A stretch of 40,554 bases of DNA, taken from Deltaproteobacteria bacterium. Lineage in GTDB: Bacteria; Desulfobacterota; Desulfarculia; JACQYL01. The stretch is taken from the NCBI GenBank assembly GCA_016208165.1, contig JACQYL010000086.1, positions 1 to 40,554 of the forward strand, given 5' to 3'. The position numbers were made by a program, and so were the translations under genes. Numbering within the stretch: position 1 is the stretch's first letter; every line of letters starts with the position of its first letter. Under the pieces are notes generated by a model. That model made no database searches and was not told the origin of the DNA. It worked only from the letters and a program-made list of their open reading frames with translations. Below, one piece after another: positions 1 to 7,551 of this stretch.

Positions 1-159
1 CGGCACATAATTGAATATCGTGCCGCCCAGCAATATCGTGGATACGAACAACATGTGTATCCACACAAACGACGCCAAAAAAAGGCCGCTCGCCGACGCC
101 AGCAAATCCACATATACATCGGCGCGATTCGACCTTCCCAATCTCTTATCGAGTACCAA
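1..159 (-). CDS. frdC: Fumarate reductase cytochrome b subunit, N-terminal part (cut by window edge)
   Basis: Partial gene; the first 53 codons lie in the window and the rest is beyond base 1. Seen: the reading frame opens with a TTG at 157-159, five bases after an AGGGAGG ribosome site, and only 12 bases after the fumarase beta stop, so it is translationally linked to fumB. The peptide has a short basic N-terminus, then a hydrophobic helix containing W-I-H-M followed by FVSTILLG. Family knowledge: this resembles the haem-binding first helix region of the diheme FrdC/SdhC-type membrane anchor of epsilon- and deltaproteobacterial quinol:fumarate reductases, where the His is an axial haem ligand. 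Inference: it anchors FrdAB, which should follow just outside the window, and exchanges electrons with menaquinone at the inner membrane. No upstream ATG exists, because an in-frame stop lies just before the ribosome site. Confidence 0.75.
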   Translation of the reverse strand, partial: MVLDKRLGRSNRADVYVDLLASASGLFLASFVWIHMLFVSTILLGGTIFNYVP

Positions 160-171
160 GAGGGCCTCCCT

Positions 172-729
172 TTATGTCCTTTGATATTGTTTCACACCTT
201 CCATATAGAGATCGTTTCCCTTCACATCGTTAACCACAATGGCCGGGAAATCCTTGACCACAAATCTCCACACGGCTTCGGGTCCCAGCTCCGGGTAGGC
301 CACGATTTTCGCCTCGAGAATACTCTGAGACATGAGGGCTCCCGCCCCCCCAACCGCTGCAAGGTAAACGGCGCTGTGTTTCTTCATGGCCTCGATCACT
401 TCCTTAGAACGCTTTCCCTTGCCGATCATGGCCCTGAGCCCGTTGGCTATGAGCGTGGGAGCGTAAGGGTCCATTCGATAGCTGGTGGTCGGACCCGCTG
501 CGCCAATGGCCCTTCCGGGAAGCGCCGGAGAAGGACCCACATAGTAGATCACCTGGCCTTCCAGCATGATCGGCAACTCCTCTCCTTTTTGGATCAAGTC
601 ATACAGGCGTTTGTGCGCGGCGTCCCGCGCCGTATAGATAACCCCGCTCAGCAGTACTTTGTCGCCGATGTTCAGGCGAATCACGTCTTCCTTGGCCAAA
701 GGGGGAGTCATTCGAATCATCTGCGTCAT
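172..729 (-). CDS. fumB: Class I fumarate hydratase, beta (C-terminal) subunit
   Basis: 185-residue beta subunit of the two-subunit, [4Fe-4S] class I fumarase, interconverting fumarate and (S)-malate in the cytoplasm. Seen: the family signature GRAIGAAGPTTSYRMD near residues 72-87, followed by KGKRS, an AVGGAGAL segment near 125-132 and KGNDLY near 170-175, all expected of the beta fold that closes over the substrate. The start is the ATG at 729, preceded by AGGAGAAGGA. It lies 68 bases downstream of the alpha subunit and 12 bases upstream of frdC, so the three form one operon. L(+)-tartrate dehydratase beta subunits are homologous, but the fumarate reductase neighbour favours fumarase. The symbol means the beta chain, not the E. 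coli isozyme FumB. Confidence 0.9.
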   Translation of the reverse strand: MTQMIRMTPPLAKEDVIRLNIGDKVLLSGVIYTARDAAHKRLYDLIQKGEELPIMLEGQVIYYVGPSPALPGRAIGAAGPTTSYRMDPYAPTLIANGLRAMIGKGKRSKEVIEAMKKHSAVYLAAVGGAGALMSQSILEAKIVAYPELGPEAVWRFVVKDFPAIVVNDVKGNDLYMEGVKQYQRT

Positions 730-797
730 GATCGTATCCTTCTCCTAAAAGGATGTTGTCTTCCGTGTGATTGTGGATCGCGGCTGCCCGAGTCTTC

Positions 798-1637
798 CTA
801 CAGGATGGACTCCTTGTGCCTGGCGGCGTGGCATTGCACATTGATCGCCACAGGTAGGCTCGCGATATGACAGGGCAGCATTCGGATATGTAACGCCAGA
901 CTCGTCGTTCGTCCTCCCAGTCCCTGCGGACCGATGCCCAGCTTGTTGATTTCAACAAGCCATTCCCTTTCGAGCGTGTCCAATTCCGGGTCCGGGTTGG
1001 TGGAACCAACAGGCCGCAGAAGCGCTTTTTTCGCCTGGAGCGCCGACTGCTCGAACGTTCCCCCTATTCCCACGCCGATAATCGTCGGTGGACATGGATT
1101 GGGTCCCGCATCTCTCACGGTTTCGAGTATCTTGTCCAATACCCCCGCTTTTCCCGAAGAAGGAGGCAGCATGAATAACCGACTCATATTCTCGCTTCCG
1201 CCGCCTTTAGGTACCGCGATGATCTTGAGCCGGTCCCCCGGAACCGGATCCACGTACACCACCGCGGGCGTATTGTCTCCGGTGTTGGCTCGCGTAAAAG
1301 GATGGCACACGGATTTCCTGAGATACCCTTCCTTGTACCCTTGCCGGACTCCTTCGTTCACCGCTTCGATCAGGTTGCCCCCGACGATCCGAACGTCCTG
1401 TCCCATCTCGAGAAAAACAACAGCCAGTCCGGTATCCTGGCAGATGGGAACACCGGTTTCCCTGGAAAGATTGGCATTTTCGATAAGCTGTCCGAGGATC
1501 TCCTTCCCAACAGGGGACTCTTCCGTTTCCGTGGAACGCTGGAACACGGCCATCATGTCGTCGCCGAGTCGGGTGTTGGCTTCCATGAACAGGCGCTTTA
1601 CAGTGGAAATGATCTCGTCACAAAAAATCTCTCGCAT
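798..1637 (-). CDS. fumA: Class I fumarate hydratase, alpha (N-terminal, Fe-S) subunit
   Basis: 279-residue catalytic alpha subunit. Seen: three well-separated cysteines in family positions, C66 in PICQDTG, C182 in NPCPPTIIG and C269 in INVQCHAARH. In class I fumarases these hold a [4Fe-4S] cluster whose open iron binds the substrate. The segment KSVCHPFTRANTGDNTPA around 108-125 is also typical. The ATG at 1637 follows GAGAGGG at good spacing. A likely promoter lies just upstream. Together with fumB and frdC it supports the reductive or oxidative C4 branch of the citric acid cycle used by anaerobic Desulfobacterota. The solvent-exposed cluster makes the enzyme oxygen-sensitive, which fits a strict anaerobe. 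Tartrate dehydratase alpha is the main alternative. Confidence 0.92.
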   Translation of the reverse strand: MREIFCDEIISTVKRLFMEANTRLGDDMMAVFQRSTETEESPVGKEILGQLIENANLSRETGVPICQDTGLAVVFLEMGQDVRIVGGNLIEAVNEGVRQGYKEGYLRKSVCHPFTRANTGDNTPAVVYVDPVPGDRLKIIAVPKGGGSENMSRLFMLPPSSGKAGVLDKILETVRDAGPNPCPPTIIGVGIGGTFEQSALQAKKALLRPVGSTNPDPELDTLEREWLVEINKLGIGPQGLGGRTTSLALHIRMLPCHIASLPVAINVQCHAARHKESIL

Positions 1638-1666
1638 GATAGTACCCTCTCATAAGAAATGATCTG

Positions 1667-1696
1667 TTTGTAGGAGAATCGGGATTCGTTTGTCAA
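1667..1696 (-). promoter_or_regulatory. Candidate sigma-70 promoter of the fumA-fumB-frdC operon
   Basis: On the minus strand a perfect TTGACA (bases 1691-1696) is followed after 17-18 bases by CTACAA/TACAAA (around 1667-1673). Transcription would start near 1660, about 20-25 bases before the fumA ATG. This is read directly from sequence; activity is inferred. Confidence 0.5.
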
Positions 1697-1900
1697 TGAT
1701 ATTGTCCCTGCCTCAACGCCTCCGGTCTTTCGGAGGAACATAGGCAGACTCCGCCGGATCACACCTGAAGCATTTGACAAATCCTCCCCCCTTTCTTAGC
1801 TTAACCTGGGCGCGACGCTGTTCAAGGATCGCAGCTGATCGCACCGACGAGGCGGACAGACCACGCGCCGAAAGTTCGGCATTTCCAACGAGAGGCCACC

Positions 1901-2668
1901 ATGCACATTCTTCTTACCAACGATGACGGGATCCATGCGCCCGGCCTATTGGCTCTGGTGGAGGGTCTGAGGGGAGAGCACGAGCTCTCGGTCATTGCTC
2001 CGGAGCAGGAACAGAGCGCCGTTGGCCACGCCATCACACTGCTTCAGCCCATCCGGGTCAAATCAATATCGCTCTGCAGCGGGATCCGAGGGCTGGCGGT
2101 AACGGGAACACCGGCGGACTGCGTCAAAATAGGCGTGGCGGAAGTGCTGTCCGCACCACCCGACCTGATCATCAGCGGAATAAACCTAGGCGCGAACGTG
2201 GGCATCGACGCTTTATACTCAGGCACGGTTTCCGCAGCCACCGAAGGCGCCATCCTGGGCGTTCCTTCCATGGCCGTTTCATTGGATACGTTTTCAGATC
2301 CCGACTTTGAGCCGGCGGTTGCCTTTATCAAAGGGTTTGTTCACCAGATATCCGAAAGACCATTCCCTCCCTCGACGGCTCTCAACATCAACGTCCCGGC
2401 TATCCCGCTTTCCCGGATTGGAGGCGTCACCGCAACCCGGCACGGGAGTTCCAGGTGCAGCGAGCGGTTCGACCGGAGAGTGGATCCTCGCGGTAATGTG
2501 TACTACTGGCAAGCAGGCGGCTCGCCTGTCCTTGACGAGAACGGTGGATCGGACCGTGAGGCGTTGGACCAGGGGAAAATCTCGATCACGCCCATACAAT
2601 ATGATCTCACGAACTATCCGGTTCTGGAGGAATTGAAGCGGTGGAAAATTCACGTGGGAACAATGTGA
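1901..2668 (+). CDS. surE: 5'/3'-nucleotidase SurE
   Basis: 255-residue SurE, a divalent-metal phosphatase that dephosphorylates nucleoside monophosphates (survival protein family, usual length about 250). Seen: the N-terminal TNDDG motif with metal ligands D8 and D9, S39 in QEQSAVGH, and N95 in SGINLGANVG, which complete the metal site. VTGTPADCV (67-75) and YSGTVSAATEG follow. The start is the ATG at 1901 with GAGAGG upstream. A TTGACA at 1774-1779 with a poor -10 may be its promoter. In proteobacteria surE often neighbours pcm or nlpD; neither is here, so it seems to be a single-gene unit. Confidence 0.95.
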   Translation: MHILLTNDDGIHAPGLLALVEGLRGEHELSVIAPEQEQSAVGHAITLLQPIRVKSISLCSGIRGLAVTGTPADCVKIGVAEVLSAPPDLIISGINLGANVGIDALYSGTVSAATEGAILGVPSMAVSLDTFSDPDFEPAVAFIKGFVHQISERPFPPSTALNINVPAIPLSRIGGVTATRHGSSRCSERFDRRVDPRGNVYYWQAGGSPVLDENGGSDREALDQGKISITPIQYDLTNYPVLEELKRWKIHVGTM

Positions 2669-3160
2669 AATTATTCCCCATGATCGAGGAATATTGAACC
2701 CATGGTCCAAAGACCGCACCCCGAGATCACCCTCTCCTCGTGCGGTCCCGAAAATGAACTGATGCTGGAACCGGCGACTCCACGCCGGGCGGACGGATTT
2801 GGCCAAGGAGCAACAAGAGGATATGTGACTAAGTTAACATACTGCTGTTATTACTATTTTACCTTTACCTCCGAATCTTTTCCCCCTGCTGCTTCGCCGC
2901 GCAGAAGAACGTACCGTCGCCTCAGGACCTACCTATAGGTCATGTAGCTAAGAAAGCCCCTCCGCAGATGTGTGAATGCATGCCGTAATGGATTCGAAGG
3001 CCGGGACTTCATTTCGGTTTTGTTGTCGAGCATTTTCTTGGAAAGATCTGTTGAAGTTTCTCTTTTTATACATTTCATCAGGTAGTTAAGCCGAGGACAG
3101 AGGCGTCGAAACAAAAGGCGCCGCGATTCCATCAACGATTTCGCATGCAAACCCAGTCTA
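2669..3160. other. Non-coding stretch after surE, with one long-loop hairpin
   Basis: No convincing gene is visible on either strand; open frames here have no ribosome site and look like chance frames. The only structure seen is a perfect 8-bp stem, 2712-2719 with 2740-2747, whose 20-base loop holds a second GAGA/TCTC pairing. It could terminate surE transcripts but lacks a clear U tract. The right part leads into the sigma-54 promoter and could hold enhancer sites, though no inverted repeat could be identified as one. Confidence 0.4.
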
Positions 3161-3176
3161 TGGCACGCCAGTTGCT
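3161..3176 (+). promoter_or_regulatory. Consensus sigma-54 (RpoN) -24/-12 promoter
   Basis: TGGCACG at 3161-3167, four bases, then TTGCT at 3172-3176. This matches the RpoN consensus TGGCACG-N4-TTGCW at every conserved base, with the GG and GC dinucleotides correctly spaced. Transcription would start near 3187, leaving a leader of about 39 bases to the zinc-ribbon gene at 3226. It implies control by an enhancer-binding protein that is not encoded in the window. Confidence 0.85.
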
Positions 3177-3225
3177 TATAACTTTGCCAACGCCTAACTG
3201 AACTCTGTTGAGGAAAGGAGTTTCG

Positions 3226-3417
3226 ATGCCGATCTACGAATACGCATGTATGAATTGCAGTCTCAGTGAAAGCAGAATAGCCGGTCTGGACGACCACACC
3301 GTCAAATGTACTTCCTGTGGCCACGATATGGAACGGCTCACAGACGGTGAGGATCTTTTCAGAGCGTACTGGGAAAACAGCGAACGCACCCCGGACAGGA
3401 ATATCAGTTCCAGTTGA
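3226..3417 (+). CDS. Small FmdB-family zinc-ribbon protein
   Basis: 63-residue protein starting MPIYEYACMNC, the classic opening of the FmdB/CxxC_CxxC regulatory family. Seen: two zinc knuckles, C8-x2-C11 and C28-x2-C31, followed by a polar tail rich in Asp, Glu and Ser with no transmembrane segment. The ATG at 3226 is chosen because AGGAAAGGAG ends five bases before it; a TTG at 3208 is in frame but lies upstream of that site. Family members are small, poorly understood putative regulators, first described near formamidase/amidase genes. The consensus sigma-54 promoter directly upstream suggests induction by a specific signal. A long perfect inverted repeat at 3758-3792 may end the transcript. 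Confidence 0.85.
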   Translation: MPIYEYACMNCSLSESRIAGLDDHTVKCTSCGHDMERLTDGEDLFRAYWENSERTPDRNISSS

Positions 3418-3872
3418 TAGACGCCGGACCTCCACCGGACAGAACCGTCTGCGCCGGCGGATTTCGGCTTGAGGCCGCCGGTTTCAGGCTTCAGCCCCTG
3501 ATGACGGAACCGTAGTGGATACCTATTCCGGTCACTTCATCGATCCGGTAGGGGACGTCATTTCTATTCCTGAACTCCATCCCGTTCTTTTCGATCAACC
3601 CGAGAACTCGTATCCGATGTCTTGTTTCCCTCCACGGCTCCCGGCGTTTATCCGCCGCATCGGAGAAGGCGAAACACCTCTTTTCGTCCGCCGATTCGGA
3701 CACGGGGATATCTCATGTCCGATTTTCGGCAATCCCTTGATCGGCGTCCGTGCGCGCAACGGCCAATGGGGAAAGTTTCCCCATTGGCCGTTTCATTCCG
3801 GTTCGACCTTCATACCGTTGACATCCTATCCCGCCTGGGATAGCATTCAACCATTTGGAGGAACAACGCCTT
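3418..3872. other. Non-coding stretch between the zinc-ribbon gene and the acetyltransferase pair
   Basis: No gene is supported. Open frames on both strands lack ribosome sites and family features. The main content is the 17-bp perfect inverted repeat at 3758-3792, listed separately. A GGAGG at 3857-3861 belongs to the next gene. Confidence 0.4.
3758..3792 (+). terminator. 17-bp perfect inverted repeat, probable terminator
   Basis: Bases 3758-3774 and 3776-3792 are exact reverse complements around a single central G, giving a 35-base near-palindrome that would fold as a very stable hairpin. The downstream bases are only modestly T-rich (GTTTCATT). It sits between the zinc-ribbon gene and the acetyltransferase pair, so it most likely terminates the former. 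A DNA-level role such as protein binding is possible. Confidence 0.55.
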
Positions 3873-4433
3873 ATGCAACTTCGATATCCAAAAGAGCTTG
3901 TGCTGAAGGATGGTACGGACGCGATCCTGAAACCCCTCGAGGCAGGGGACGGGGATGCATTGCTCCGCTTCTACTCACAGATTCCACTCGAGGACCGGTG
4001 GTTCATGAAAGAAGACGGTGCGGATCCCGTTGTGATTCGGAAATGGGTCATGGACCTGGATATCGAACGGGTATTCTCCATTCTGGCCTGGGTGAACAGC
4101 CGGGTCGTAGCCCACGCGACTTTGGTGCGCCACGTCTTCGGAGGTCTGAAGCACGTTGGCCATTTACGAATTATGGTGGCTCCCGAAGTGCGGAGAAAAC
4201 GGCTCGGCACCTGGATGTTGTTGGATTTGATCCGAAGGGCCATGGATGCAGGCATCGAACGGCTTCGATCCGATTTTGTCGTGGGCTTGGAGGACTCTGC
4301 CATTGACGCGGCCTACAAACTGGATTTCACGAAGGAGTGCGTCTTGAGAAATTTTGTTCAGGATCAGGACGGCCGTTATCACGACTACCAGATCATGGTG
4401 AAGCATCTCCACACCGAATGGAGTGACTTTTAG
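3873..4433 (+). CDS. GNAT-family N-acetyltransferase
   Basis: 186-residue single-domain GNAT protein. Seen: a core strand HLRIMVAPEVRRKRLGT around 97-113, which is motif A with the R-x-x-R/K-x-x-G acetyl-CoA pyrophosphate-binding turn, then a helix LLDLIRRAMDAG. Family knowledge: such enzymes move the acetyl group of acetyl-CoA to an amine, often a protein lysine or a small molecule. The start is taken as the ATG at 3873, eleven bases after GGAGG; an in-frame TTG at 3855 would place that site inside the gene. It ends 11 bases before an AcuA-like acetyltransferase, so the two are co-expressed. Inference: the pair may tune acetyl-CoA synthetase or other acyl-CoA enzymes by lysine acetylation. 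The acceptor is unknown. Confidence 0.8.
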   Translation: MQLRYPKELVLKDGTDAILKPLEAGDGDALLRFYSQIPLEDRWFMKEDGADPVVIRKWVMDLDIERVFSILAWVNSRVVAHATLVRHVFGGLKHVGHLRIMVAPEVRRKRLGTWMLLDLIRRAMDAGIERLRSDFVVGLEDSAIDAAYKLDFTKECVLRNFVQDQDGRYHDYQIMVKHLHTEWSDF

Positions 4434-4444
4434 AACCTTTTCTT

Positions 4445-5086
4445 ATGCCGGAGTTCCCCTCGAAGAGCGCCGTTTGGAACGTTCCGCAGGGACAGCTGAT
4501 CGTTCGGTCCTTTTGCGGATCCGAAGAAATAGCGGCCCTGCGCTTTCCCGATAGTTTCAAGAAATTCGCAAGCTACCAACCCATCATCTCGAGCCTGAAA
4601 AGGCTCGTCGGAGCCGCCGCCAAACCCGGCGCCAACGTGGTCATCGTGCACGAGCCCGGAAACGATATCGTTGGCGTGGGCGTCATGGAGCCCCCTCCGT
4701 CCGGGGAACGCTGGCATCGCGTCGGAGACGATGTGATGCTGGAAGTGTCGGTCATCGAGGTGAGTCGGGAATGGCGATCCGGCGGCGTTGCAAGGAAACT
4801 TCTTTCTCTCCTGATGGATCATCCCAACATCGAAGATCGCATTGTTTACATGGTGGGTTATTCCTGGACCTGGGATCTGGATGGCGTTGGCAAAACCGCC
4901 ATGGAATACCGCAACATACTCATGAACCTGTTCGCCCGGTTTCAGTTCAAACCTTATCCCACCAACGAACCCAATGTATGCCTCCGACCTGAAAACCTCT
5001 TCATGGCCCGTATTGGAGCGCGCGTTTCCCCGGAAGTTCAACGGAAGTTCAAATGGGTCCGCTTTAACCTGGATTTGCATACCTGA
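4445..5086 (+). CDS. acuA: AcuA-like protein acetyltransferase (acetyl-CoA synthetase regulator family)
   Basis: 213-residue GNAT protein that aligns along its length with what I recall of Bacillus AcuA (about 210 residues). Seen: an acetyl-CoA-binding stretch EVSREWRSGGVARKLL (105-120), the aromatic block YSWTWDLDG (139-147; AcuA has YYWHWDLKG), EYRNILMNLF, and NLFMARIG near 184-191 (AcuA NCLMARIG). Family knowledge: AcuA acetylates the catalytic lysine of acetyl-CoA synthetase and so switches it off. No ribosome site is obvious at the ATG; the 11-base gap to the preceding GNAT gene suggests translational coupling. The usual partners acuB, acuC and acsA are absent nearby. Inference: in this anaerobe it controls acetate or acyl activation. 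Confidence 0.75.
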   Translation: MPEFPSKSAVWNVPQGQLIVRSFCGSEEIAALRFPDSFKKFASYQPIISSLKRLVGAAAKPGANVVIVHEPGNDIVGVGVMEPPPSGERWHRVGDDVMLEVSVIEVSREWRSGGVARKLLSLLMDHPNIEDRIVYMVGYSWTWDLDGVGKTAMEYRNILMNLFARFQFKPYPTNEPNVCLRPENLFMARIGARVSPEVQRKFKWVRFNLDLHT

Positions 5087-5210
5087 CGGCAGGGCGGTTC
5101 CAGACTCTGCAATGCGCCCTGACACCGAAATCGAGATAGGAAGCGCACTCAGACCCCGCACAGCGGAAAATGGTCCCATTGTCACCCTGCGATGACGCCG
5201 AGTTTGGACC

Positions 5211-6323
5211 CTAATTCGCCTCCCGTACCATCATTTCCAAGCGCTCCAGCCCTTTTTCGGGGAAGCGGTTCTGAGTCGAAACAAGTCCTCTCAGGGCTTC
5301 CAGGGCGCTGCCGTCCGCCATGGCCTCGCGGGCGCGGTCGGTGGCTGATTTCAAATCCGGGGACCGATCCATAAGCCAGAGCGCAACAGCCGCGTTGACG
5401 GCGTAAAAATCCGCCAAAGGAGTGTCCGCTTTTCCGCTCAGCACGCCAAGCGCCGCCACCGCATTATCCCGTGCGCTTTCCCGAGTCGCTATAGTCTCGT
5501 ACCGGCTTGGTTTCACACCGAAATCTTCCGGGCGCAGCGTGTATTCGTTCACAGTTCCCCCCTTGAGTTCGACACAGTGCGTTTTTCCGCACACGGAAAT
5601 TTCATCGATACCGAGCTCTTCGGGATGTTCATCACTTTGGCCGTAATAGGCCAGGGCCCGTTCCATTCCGATTTCTTTGCATATAGCGATCATCTCGGAG
5701 GCCAGCGCTTTGGAATATACGCCCAATAATAGCGTGTCCGTGGCCTTGCACGGCATGGTCAGAGGACCGATCACATTGAAGGGGGAAGTGAACCGCATGC
5801 TCTGGATCAGCCGAGCCCAGCCGGATTTGAGGAAAGCCTCGCCCGGCAGATAGCATACGCGGTTCTTCTCGAGGGAGGACCGGGCCAACTCGAGGGGACT
5901 ACCGAGGTCTACTCCCAACTCCTGGTAAATGTCCGAAGCACCCGAGACACCGGTGACTCGCTGAGCGCCTTTTTTGGCGACGTATATGCCGCAGGCCGAG
6001 ACAACCGGGGCCACCGGGCTGGATACGTTAACCGTTTTGAGCGCATCCGAACCGGTGCCCACAATGTCACAGGCCGGTTCCGGAATATTCGGTTGAATGA
6101 CTTGCGTGTCGTACAGATTCACCGCTTCCCACGCGCCGGCGATTTCTTCCACCGTCGCGCCCTTGGCCATGTGGGCCGCCAGGAAAGCTCCCTGCTGAAG
6201 TTCAGGCTGCAGATTGAGCAAGATCTGCCGGTAGCATTCACGGCTCAACGATCGCGACAGGTGTTTTCCTTGAACTAGGTCCCCAATGATTTTGCCGAAT
6301 TCTCTCAATGATTGCTCGTTCAT
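5211..6323 (-). CDS. TrpD-like phosphoribosyltransferase under B12-riboswitch control
   Basis: 370-residue member of the anthranilate phosphoribosyltransferase / glycosyltransferase-3 fold. Seen: GTGSD-x4-VNVSS (89-102), equivalent to the PRPP-binding GTGGDG-x-x-x-N-S-T loop but with Ser for the second Gly pair; KKGAQRVTGVSGASD (117-131), equivalent to KHGNR-x-SGSAD; R171 followed by SPFNVIGPLTMP (180-191), equivalent to the FN-LGPL segment near the anthranilate site. These changes place it outside canonical TrpD, and no other trp gene is nearby. It follows the dehydrogenase gene by 38 bases and shares its riboswitch leader. Inference: it is a PRPP- or ribosyl-phosphate-using enzyme tied to cobamide status, possibly acting on a nitrogen base. 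True anthranilate transferase activity is the alternative. Confidence 0.7.
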   Translation of the reverse strand: MNEQSLREFGKIIGDLVQGKHLSRSLSRECYRQILLNLQPELQQGAFLAAHMAKGATVEEIAGAWEAVNLYDTQVIQPNIPEPACDIVGTGSDALKTVNVSSPVAPVVSACGIYVAKKGAQRVTGVSGASDIYQELGVDLGSPLELARSSLEKNRVCYLPGEAFLKSGWARLIQSMRFTSPFNVIGPLTMPCKATDTLLLGVYSKALASEMIAICKEIGMERALAYYGQSDEHPEELGIDEISVCGKTHCVELKGGTVNEYTLRPEDFGVKPSRYETIATRESARDNAVAALGVLSGKADTPLADFYAVNAAVALWLMDRSPDLKSATDRAREAMADGSALEALRGLVSTQNRFPEKGLERLEMMVREAN

Positions 6324-6361
6324 ATGAACCCTCCAATCCTCCGGGATAGCCCGGGAATGAT

Positions 6362-7417
6362 TCAGTCACCTAGATCCGTGTCATGCGATCCCCCGTGTGT
6401 CAGGATCACCTTCAAGGATCTTTTCTCTTCCATGAGTTGGAAACCGAGTTCCATCTCTTTCAGCGATACGCTGTGGGTAAGCAGATCGCTTACGTCTATG
6501 CTTCCTTCGGCGAGCAGGGTCAGTGCTTCGTGGAAGTGCATCGGCGAGCAGCCGTAGACTCCGGCCACAAGCCACTCTTGGTAGTGGATCCGATCATGCT
6601 CGGGAAGGTGGAAAGAGCCCCTGGATCCTAAGCCGGAAAAGAACGCAATGCGTCCTCCCCGATCGAGTAGAGAAAAACCCCATTCTAACGCCACAGGATC
6701 CGAGCATGCCGGAATCACCGCATCGGCTCCGCCGCCTAATCTGTTTCGTACCTCGTCCATCCAACCCTCGGAATTCGGGTCGGCGACGATGGCGCTCTTC
6801 GGGTCATCGGCCCGCTTCGGATCCGTATCGACAAGGACGACCCTGGTGGCCCCTTTTGCCCTGGCCAGCCTTTCATGTAATCTTCCCAAAACGCCTGCGC
6901 CAAAAACGAGCACCCGGTCTCCCGGTCCCACGCCAATTTTGGACTGGGCGTTCAGGCAACAAGCCAGCGGCTCGCCCAACGTGGCGACCGCGCTTGTTAG
7001 CCTTTCGGGCAGCCGCCGCACGCCGCCAACGGAAAGCGTGTTTTCCGGCACGGCCACCAACTCTCCAAATCCGCCGTCTCTGTGAAAGCCCATGACCTGA
7101 ATGTTCGAGCATAAATGCGGCTGCCGACGCAAGCAGGCCGGACAGCTGCAGCAAGGGATGCCGGGCCAAAGGGCCACTCGCTCAGCCGGCTCCTTGGGCC
7201 AAAGGTCCGTCCCGGATTCGACCACAAATCCTGACAATTCGTGCCCCAACACTCTTGGCGGACGAAGATCCTTATGTCCCACCCGCCACATTTTCAAATC
7301 AGAGGCGCAGAAGCCGGCGTGCGTGACCCGAACCAATAGACCTCCAGGCGGGCACTCCGGATCGGGAAGTTCCTTCATCTGAATTCGCCCCGGTTTTTCA
7401 AGCACTGCGGCACGCAT
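6362..7417 (-). CDS. Zinc-dependent MDR alcohol/polyol dehydrogenase, first gene of the B12-riboswitch operon
   Basis: 351-residue medium-chain dehydrogenase of the threonine/sorbitol dehydrogenase group. Seen: catalytic zinc ligands C37 (GFCASD), H59-E60 (GHE) and E149 (GEP); a structural zinc knuckle C89, C92, C95, C103; and a Rossmann motif GAGVLG (173-178) followed by an acidic VLVD, suggesting NAD preference. The start is the ATG at 7417 preceded by AGGGGG; a longer open frame to 7546 would run through the terminator hairpin and is rejected. The leader contains a cobalamin riboswitch and intrinsic terminator, so the gene should be repressed when cobamide is plentiful. The substrate is not deducible; threonine, aminopropanol-type or polyol substrates fit the family. 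Confidence 0.82.
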   Translation of the reverse strand: MRAAVLEKPGRIQMKELPDPECPPGGLLVRVTHAGFCASDLKMWRVGHKDLRPPRVLGHELSGFVVESGTDLWPKEPAERVALWPGIPCCSCPACLRRQPHLCSNIQVMGFHRDGGFGELVAVPENTLSVGGVRRLPERLTSAVATLGEPLACCLNAQSKIGVGPGDRVLVFGAGVLGRLHERLARAKGATRVVLVDTDPKRADDPKSAIVADPNSEGWMDEVRNRLGGGADAVIPACSDPVALEWGFSLLDRGGRIAFFSGLGSRGSFHLPEHDRIHYQEWLVAGVYGCSPMHFHEALTLLAEGSIDVSDLLTHSVSLKEMELGFQLMEEKRSLKVILTHGGSHDTDLGD

Positions 7418-7491
7418 CAGATCCCCCTGAAAGTTGGTTGGAGAACGGGAATCGCATTCCGCGGGAACGCACTCCCGACAAACAAACAAAA

Positions 7492-7523
7492 ATCCCCTAT
7501 TCCCAGTGCGAGGAATAGGGGAT
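7492..7523 (-). terminator. Intrinsic terminator in the riboswitch leader
   Basis: A perfect 12-bp stem (7492-7503 with 7512-7523, 8-base loop) is followed on the minus strand by T5-G-T3-G-T3. It lies between the riboswitch aptamer (ends 7552) and the dehydrogenase start (7417), in the position expected of an expression platform. No complete gene ends upstream of it on this strand, so it acts as an attenuator rather than an end-of-gene terminator. Confidence 0.88.
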
Positions 7524-7551
7524 ACTCTTGCCTCAAGTGACCCCATGTCGT

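Noticed and set aside
55-870. 271-residue plus-strand open frame
   Set aside because: Antisense of the fumarase beta and alpha genes.
934-1662. 242-residue plus-strand open frame
   Set aside because: Antisense of the fumarase alpha gene.
2712-2840. tRNA-like fold after surE
   Set aside because: Only one 8-bp stem forms; no T-loop GTTCRA or anticodon arm is present.
2929-3435. 168-residue minus-strand open frame
   Set aside because: Opposes the FmdB zinc-ribbon gene and its sigma-54 promoter; no domain and no ribosome site.
3515-4306. 263-residue plus-strand open frame
   Set aside because: Runs through the palindrome and into the GNAT gene in another frame; no ribosome site.
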